Assembly (NCBI GenBank): GCA_019454185.1
Contig: CP075368.1
Coordinates: 62,001-126,000 of the forward strand
Direction: 5' to 3'
DNA from: Phycisphaeraceae bacterium
GTDB lineage: Bacteria; Planctomycetota; Phycisphaerae; Phycisphaerales; UBA1924
Length of the DNA stretch: 64,000 nt
This document shows, piece by piece, positions 60,657-64,000 of the stretch; position 1 is the stretch's first letter, and every line of letters starts with the position of its first letter. The position numbers were made by a program, and so were the translations under genes. The notes beneath the pieces are model-generated. The model saw only the letters and a list, made by a program, of their open reading frames with translations, did not search any database and was not told where the DNA came from.

Positions 60657-63600
60657 TCATGCCGCGAGCTGCCTGCGGCGGGCACGGCTCCATTTCCATT
60701 CCTCGACGGCACAGAAGACGCACGGCACGATGAACAGCGTGATGAGCGATACGGACATGCCGCCCATCATCGGGATGGCCATTGGCCGCATGACATCGGC
60801 ACCTCTACCGGTCGCCCAGAAGATGGGCATGAGTCCAAAGAAGGTCGTAGCGGTAGTCATGAGGCACGGGCGGATGCGTTTGAGACCGGCCACGATCACG
60901 GCTTCACGGACTTCTCCGATGGAGTTGAATCGACCTCCTTTGAAGACCCCTTCGAGATAAGTCGAAACGACAACTCCGTCGTCGTCCACGACACCGAAGA
61001 GCGCCAAGAAGCCGACCCATACCGCCACCGAGAGGTTCACGCCCCAGAGCGCGAGCATGATAAACCCTCCGCACGCCGACACGAGCACGCCGAAGAAGAT
61101 GATCGGGGCGATCCACCAGCGTGAGAAGCCGAGGTACAGCATCACGAACATGATGCCCAGCGTGATCGGAACGAGGATCTGCATCCGCTTGGTGGCTCGC
61201 ACCTGGTTCTCGAACTGGCCGGACCACTCCCAGTAGGTGCCGGGCGGGAGCGTCAGCCGCCCGTCCTTGAGGGCCTGCTGGAGCACGCGCTCCGCGTCCT
61301 TCACAACCGAGACCTCGTCGCGGTCGCGCGTGTTCATCGTCACGTAGCCGACGAGCAGCCCCCGCTCGCCCTTTATCTCCTGCGGGCCCAGCACCGTTGA
61401 GATCGACACCAGTTGCGCGAGGGGCACCTGCGCTCCAGTGGAGGAGGGGACGTTGATCCGCTGAATCGCATCCATATCCTCGCGGAAGTCGCGGGCCAGC
61501 CGGACGCGGATCGGATAACGCTCGCGGCCCTCGACCGACTCCATGAGATTCATGCCGCCCAGCGCAACCTCGATCACATCCTGCACGTCGCGGATGTTGA
61601 CGCCGTAGCGGGCAATCCGCTCTCGGTCGATCTCGATCTGGATGTAGGGCTTGCCGACGATGCGGTCGGCGACGATGTCCGTAGCGCCGGGCACCTCCCG
61701 AAGAAGCTGCTCGATCTGCAGGCCCACCCTCTCGATCTCGCGGAGATCACTCCCGTAGATCTTGACGCCCATCATCGCCCGGAAGCCCGTCTGCAGCATG
61801 ACCAGCCGCGTCTGGATCGGCTGCAGCCAAGTGGGAAGCACGCCCGGGATCGCGGTCTTCTCCTGCAGTTCGGCGAGGATCTCCTGCTTGGTGATGCGAC
61901 GCTCTTCCGGCCAGACCCAGGAAAGCGGCGTGCGGAGCGCAGCGGGCCAGTCGGAGAACACACGCTCGACGGGGCGTGTCCGCCACTGGCTCTCCGGCTT
62001 GAGGATCACGATGGACTCCATCATCCCGATCGGCGCGGGGTCCAGCGCGGACTCGGCCCGCCCAATCTTGCCGACCACGCTCTCGACCTCCGGCACGCTG
62101 GCGATGGCCAGGTCCTGCTTGCTGTTGACCTCGACCGCCTGCGAGAGCGATGCCTGCGGCAAGAGCGACGGCATGTAGAGCAGCGAGCCCTCATCCAGCG
62201 GCGGCATGAACTCACGTCCCAGGCCCGGGAGAATGCGGCCCTCCTTGAGCACGGCGAGGCCTGCGGCCGATTCGGCATCTCTCTCCGCAGGGTCCTGGCG
62301 ACGCCACAGAAGCCGCGTGCGCTCGGAGCCGTCGGCCAGACCGATGCGCTGCCACCGGAGCTGGTCGAGCTCCATCAAGGGACGCGTCAGCTCCGAGTCG
62401 GGGTCGACGTACATGAGACGCTTGAGTTCGGGCGAGGCCGGCTCGTGCGCAAACGCGTTCACGCCCCACTCCAGCGGCGCGAGCGTGCGGTGGATGCCCA
62501 GCCAGACCGAGAGCCCGACGAAGAGGATGAGGACCGGAGCCACCAGGAACGACTTCTTGTGGTTGAGGATCCAGCGGAGCGTCGGGACGTATGCGCGGGC
62601 GATGACCCGCGACACCGGGTTCTGCTCCAGCGGCAGGAACTTCTCCCGCGTCATCCGGATCACGCACAGCGCGACGCCGATCCCCACCGCGGCCGCGACC
62701 AGCCAGCCGCGATCGGGCGCTCCCCCGAGACCCCACATGAACGCGAACTGAGTCGCGAACGCCGCCAGCACGCCCACTCCGGCGGCCAGGGCGAGCGTCG
62801 TGCGGAGCTTCCAGTTCACGGGCCGGAAGAGCAGGTAGCACAGGAACGGCACCACCGTGATGGCGAGGACGACCGATGACCCGATCGCGAAGGTCTTGGT
62901 GAACGCCAGCGGCTGGAACAGCTTCCCTTCCTGGTCGGTCAGGAAGAAGACCGGAATGAACGAGACGATCGTGTTCGTGACCGCCGTGATGATCGCGCCC
63001 CCGACCTCCGTCGCGCCCTCGTACACCAGCCCGAAGTGGCCCTTCTCCCGTCGTTCCTCGGGCGTCGCGCCCGCGATGCGGCGGTAGATGTTCTCCGTCA
63101 TGATGATGCCCATGTCGGCGATGTCGCCGATGGCGATCGCGAGCCCGGCGAGCGACATGATGTTGCTGTCGACGCCGAACGCGTACATCAGGATGAACGA
63201 GCCGGCCAGAGCCAGAGGCAGCGTCGGGAGCACGGTTGCCGTCGAGCGCAGGTGCATGAGAAAGAACAGCACGACGAATCCCGCGATCAACGCCTCCTCG
63301 AACAGCGCCTCCTTGAGCGTGTCGATCGTCTCCTGCACGATGGTCGTGCGGTCGTAGAAAGGCACGAGTCGAACGGCCGACACCCGGCCGTCGGCCAGCG
63401 TCTTGCGGGGCAGGCCCGCCTCAAGCTGGGCGATCTTCTCGTTGACGCGCGCCACCACCTCACGGGGGTTCTCGCCGTAGCGCATCAGCACAACGCCGCC
63501 GACGGCCTCGACCCCGCCCTTGTCCAGCGCCCCACGCCGGAAGTCCGGGCCCAGCTGGACCGTCGCCACGCTCCGCAGATAGAGTGGCGTGCCGCCCTCT

Positions 63601-64000
63601 TGGCGGATCACCACCCGCTCGAGGTCCTCCACCGATTTGACGAACCCCAGGCCGCGGATGAAGTACTCAACGCCGCTCTGCTCAATGACCTTCGCGCCCA
63701 CGTCGATGTTGCTCTTGCCGACGGCCTCGACGATCTCCATCATCGTCACGCGATGGGCCCGCATCTTGTCGGGGTGGATGTCGATCTGGTACTGCTTGAC
63801 GAAGCCGCCGATGCTGGCCACCTCGCTCACCCCGGGCACGGTCTGGAGCTGGTAGCGGATGTACCAGTCCTGGATCGATCGCAACTCCGCAAGATCGAAC
63901 CCTTCGCCCTCGACCGTGTACCAGTACACCTGACCGAGGGCCGTTGCGTCCGGCCCCAGCACCGGCGTCACGCCCTCCGGCAGACGCTGCTGAGCGACAT
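60657..64000 (-). CDS. Heavy-metal efflux RND transporter, CusA/CzcA type (5' end cut)
   Basis: The reading frame stays open to the window edge, so about 120 N-terminal residues lie outside. The visible part begins VAQQRLPEGVTPVLGPDATA, as in CusA. Features include GGFVKQYQIDIHPDKMRAHR, the central membrane block AGLAIAIGDIADMGIIMTEN (Asp in the proton-relay helix), and a C-terminal half with MVILKPE-like and GRERYPIRVRLARDF stretches. Compared with the usual CusA, an insert with two extra hydrophobic helices and a Glu/Arg-rich loop lies after the first membrane block (GVGVLAAFATQFAFMWGL). The end is CVFCAVEEWKWSRARRRQLA. Partner cusB/cusC genes are not in the window; they may lie upstream. 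Confidence 0.93.
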   Translation of the reverse strand, partial: VAQQRLPEGVTPVLGPDATALGQVYWYTVEGEGFDLAELRSIQDWYIRYQLQTVPGVSEVASIGGFVKQYQIDIHPDKMRAHRVTMMEIVEAVGKSNIDVGAKVIEQSGVEYFIRGLGFVKSVEDLERVVIRQEGGTPLYLRSVATVQLGPDFRRGALDKGGVEAVGGVVLMRYGENPREVVARVNEKIAQLEAGLPRKTLADGRVSAVRLVPFYDRTTIVQETIDTLKEALFEEALIAGFVVLFFLMHLRSTATVLPTLPLALAGSFILMYAFGVDSNIMSLAGLAIAIGDIADMGIIMTENIYRRIAGATPEERREKGHFGLVYEGATEVGGAIITAVTNTIVSFIPVFFLTDQEGKLFQPLAFTKTFAIGSSVVLAITVVPFLCYLLFRPVNWKLRTTLALAAGVGVLAAFATQFAFMWGLGGAPDRGWLVAAAVGIGVALCVIRMTREKFLPLEQNPVSRVIARAYVPTLRWILNHKKSFLVAPVLILFVGLSVWLGIHRTLAPLEWGVNAFAHEPASPELKRLMYVDPDSELTRPLMELDQLRWQRIGLADGSERTRLLWRRQDPAERDAESAAGLAVLKEGRILPGLGREFMPPLDEGSLLYMPSLLPQASLSQAVEVNSKQDLAIASVPEVESVVGKIGRAESALDPAPIGMMESIVILKPESQWRTRPVERVFSDWPAALRTPLSWVWPEERRITKQEILAELQEKTAIPGVLPTWLQPIQTRLVMLQTGFRAMMGVKIYGSDLREIERVGLQIEQLLREVPGATDIVADRIVGKPYIQIEIDRERIARYGVNIRDVQDVIEVALGGMNLMESVEGRERYPIRVRLARDFREDMDAIQRINVPSSTGAQVPLAQLVSISTVLGPQEIKGERGLLVGYVTMNTRDRDEVSVVKDAERVLQQALKDGRLTLPPGTYWEWSGQFENQVRATKRMQILVPITLGIMFVMLYLGFSRWWIAPIIFFGVLVSACGGFIMLALWGVNLSVAVWVGFLALFGVVDDDGVVVSTYLEGVFKGGRFNSIGEVREAVIVAGLKRIRPCLMTTATTFFGLMPIFWATGRGADVMRPMAIPMMGGMSVSLITLFIVPCVFCAVEEWKWSRARRRQLAA

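Noticed and set aside
60537-61124. A 195-codon plus-strand frame next to the copper promoter, as a divergent gene
   Set aside because: Its greater part is antisense to the RND pump, and its composition (His/Glu/Arg) is that of a shadow frame.
61413-62879. A 488-codon open frame antisense to the RND pump
   Set aside because: Mirror frame of the pump gene with no domain.

Overview
The window looks like a chromosomal piece of a high-GC planctomycete of the Phycisphaerae type. The reasons are: several exported proteins ending in a planctomycete flavour of the PEP-CTERM sorting tail (P-x-P-G, hydrophobic helix, Arg cluster); three ECF sigma factors, two directly followed by large Ser/Thr kinases with a membrane helix and TPR-like C-termini; a LEPR-motif/CSLREA beta-helix surface protein; a BatA/VWA/DUF58 operon; and GC-rich intergenic DNA full of short palindromes. 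No rRNA, tRNA or CRISPR array was found.

Layout. 0.1-5.5 kb: an orphan ECF sigma factor, two paralogous PEP-CTERM proteins and clpC; the two paralogues appear to come from a tandem duplication that also copied the clpC tail. 6-11.8 kb: a DUF58/BatA/VWA membrane operon. 12-16.3 kb: a TM2 protein, phosphofructokinase, argS and a zinc-less MDR reductase. 16.3-19.7 kb: a palindromic repeat array and four small or unrecognised genes. 19.8-23 kb: groEL, a small ORF, groES and a receiver-like protein, with three families of inverted-repeat words in the spacers. 23.2-28.7 kb: an apparently imported rmuC beside the tail of an older rmuC, a second palindromic array, an IS element with terminal inverted repeats, a pseudopilin-like protein. 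29-31.3 kb: typA and a decayed ppk2. 31.3-45.3 kb: large surface proteins, an ECF/kinase pair, two more PEP-CTERM proteins, and intergenic DNA with recombinase-like and terminase-like remnants and a three-copy repeat. 45.4-52 kb: a minus-strand cluster of amidohydrolase, ABM-domain protein, broken DoxX, isochorismatase, MDR reductase, pirin, isochorismatase. 52-55.6 kb: a second ECF/kinase pair. 55.6-57.1 kb: remnants and an 83-bp tandem repeat. 57-64 kb: a copper-resistance operon (HMA chaperone, CsoR, CopA) with a readable promoter/operator, then the 3' part of a CusA/CzcA RND pump running off the right edge.

How it fits together. Stress and protein quality control (clpC, groESL), signal transduction (ECF plus kinase), surface-protein export and metal efflux are interleaved with decayed mobile DNA. 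Many start codons lack a Shine-Dalgarno sequence and instead sit 5-8 nt after a TAnnnT box, which suggests leaderless transcription is common in this genome. All functional assignments are from reading the sequence; no database search was run.
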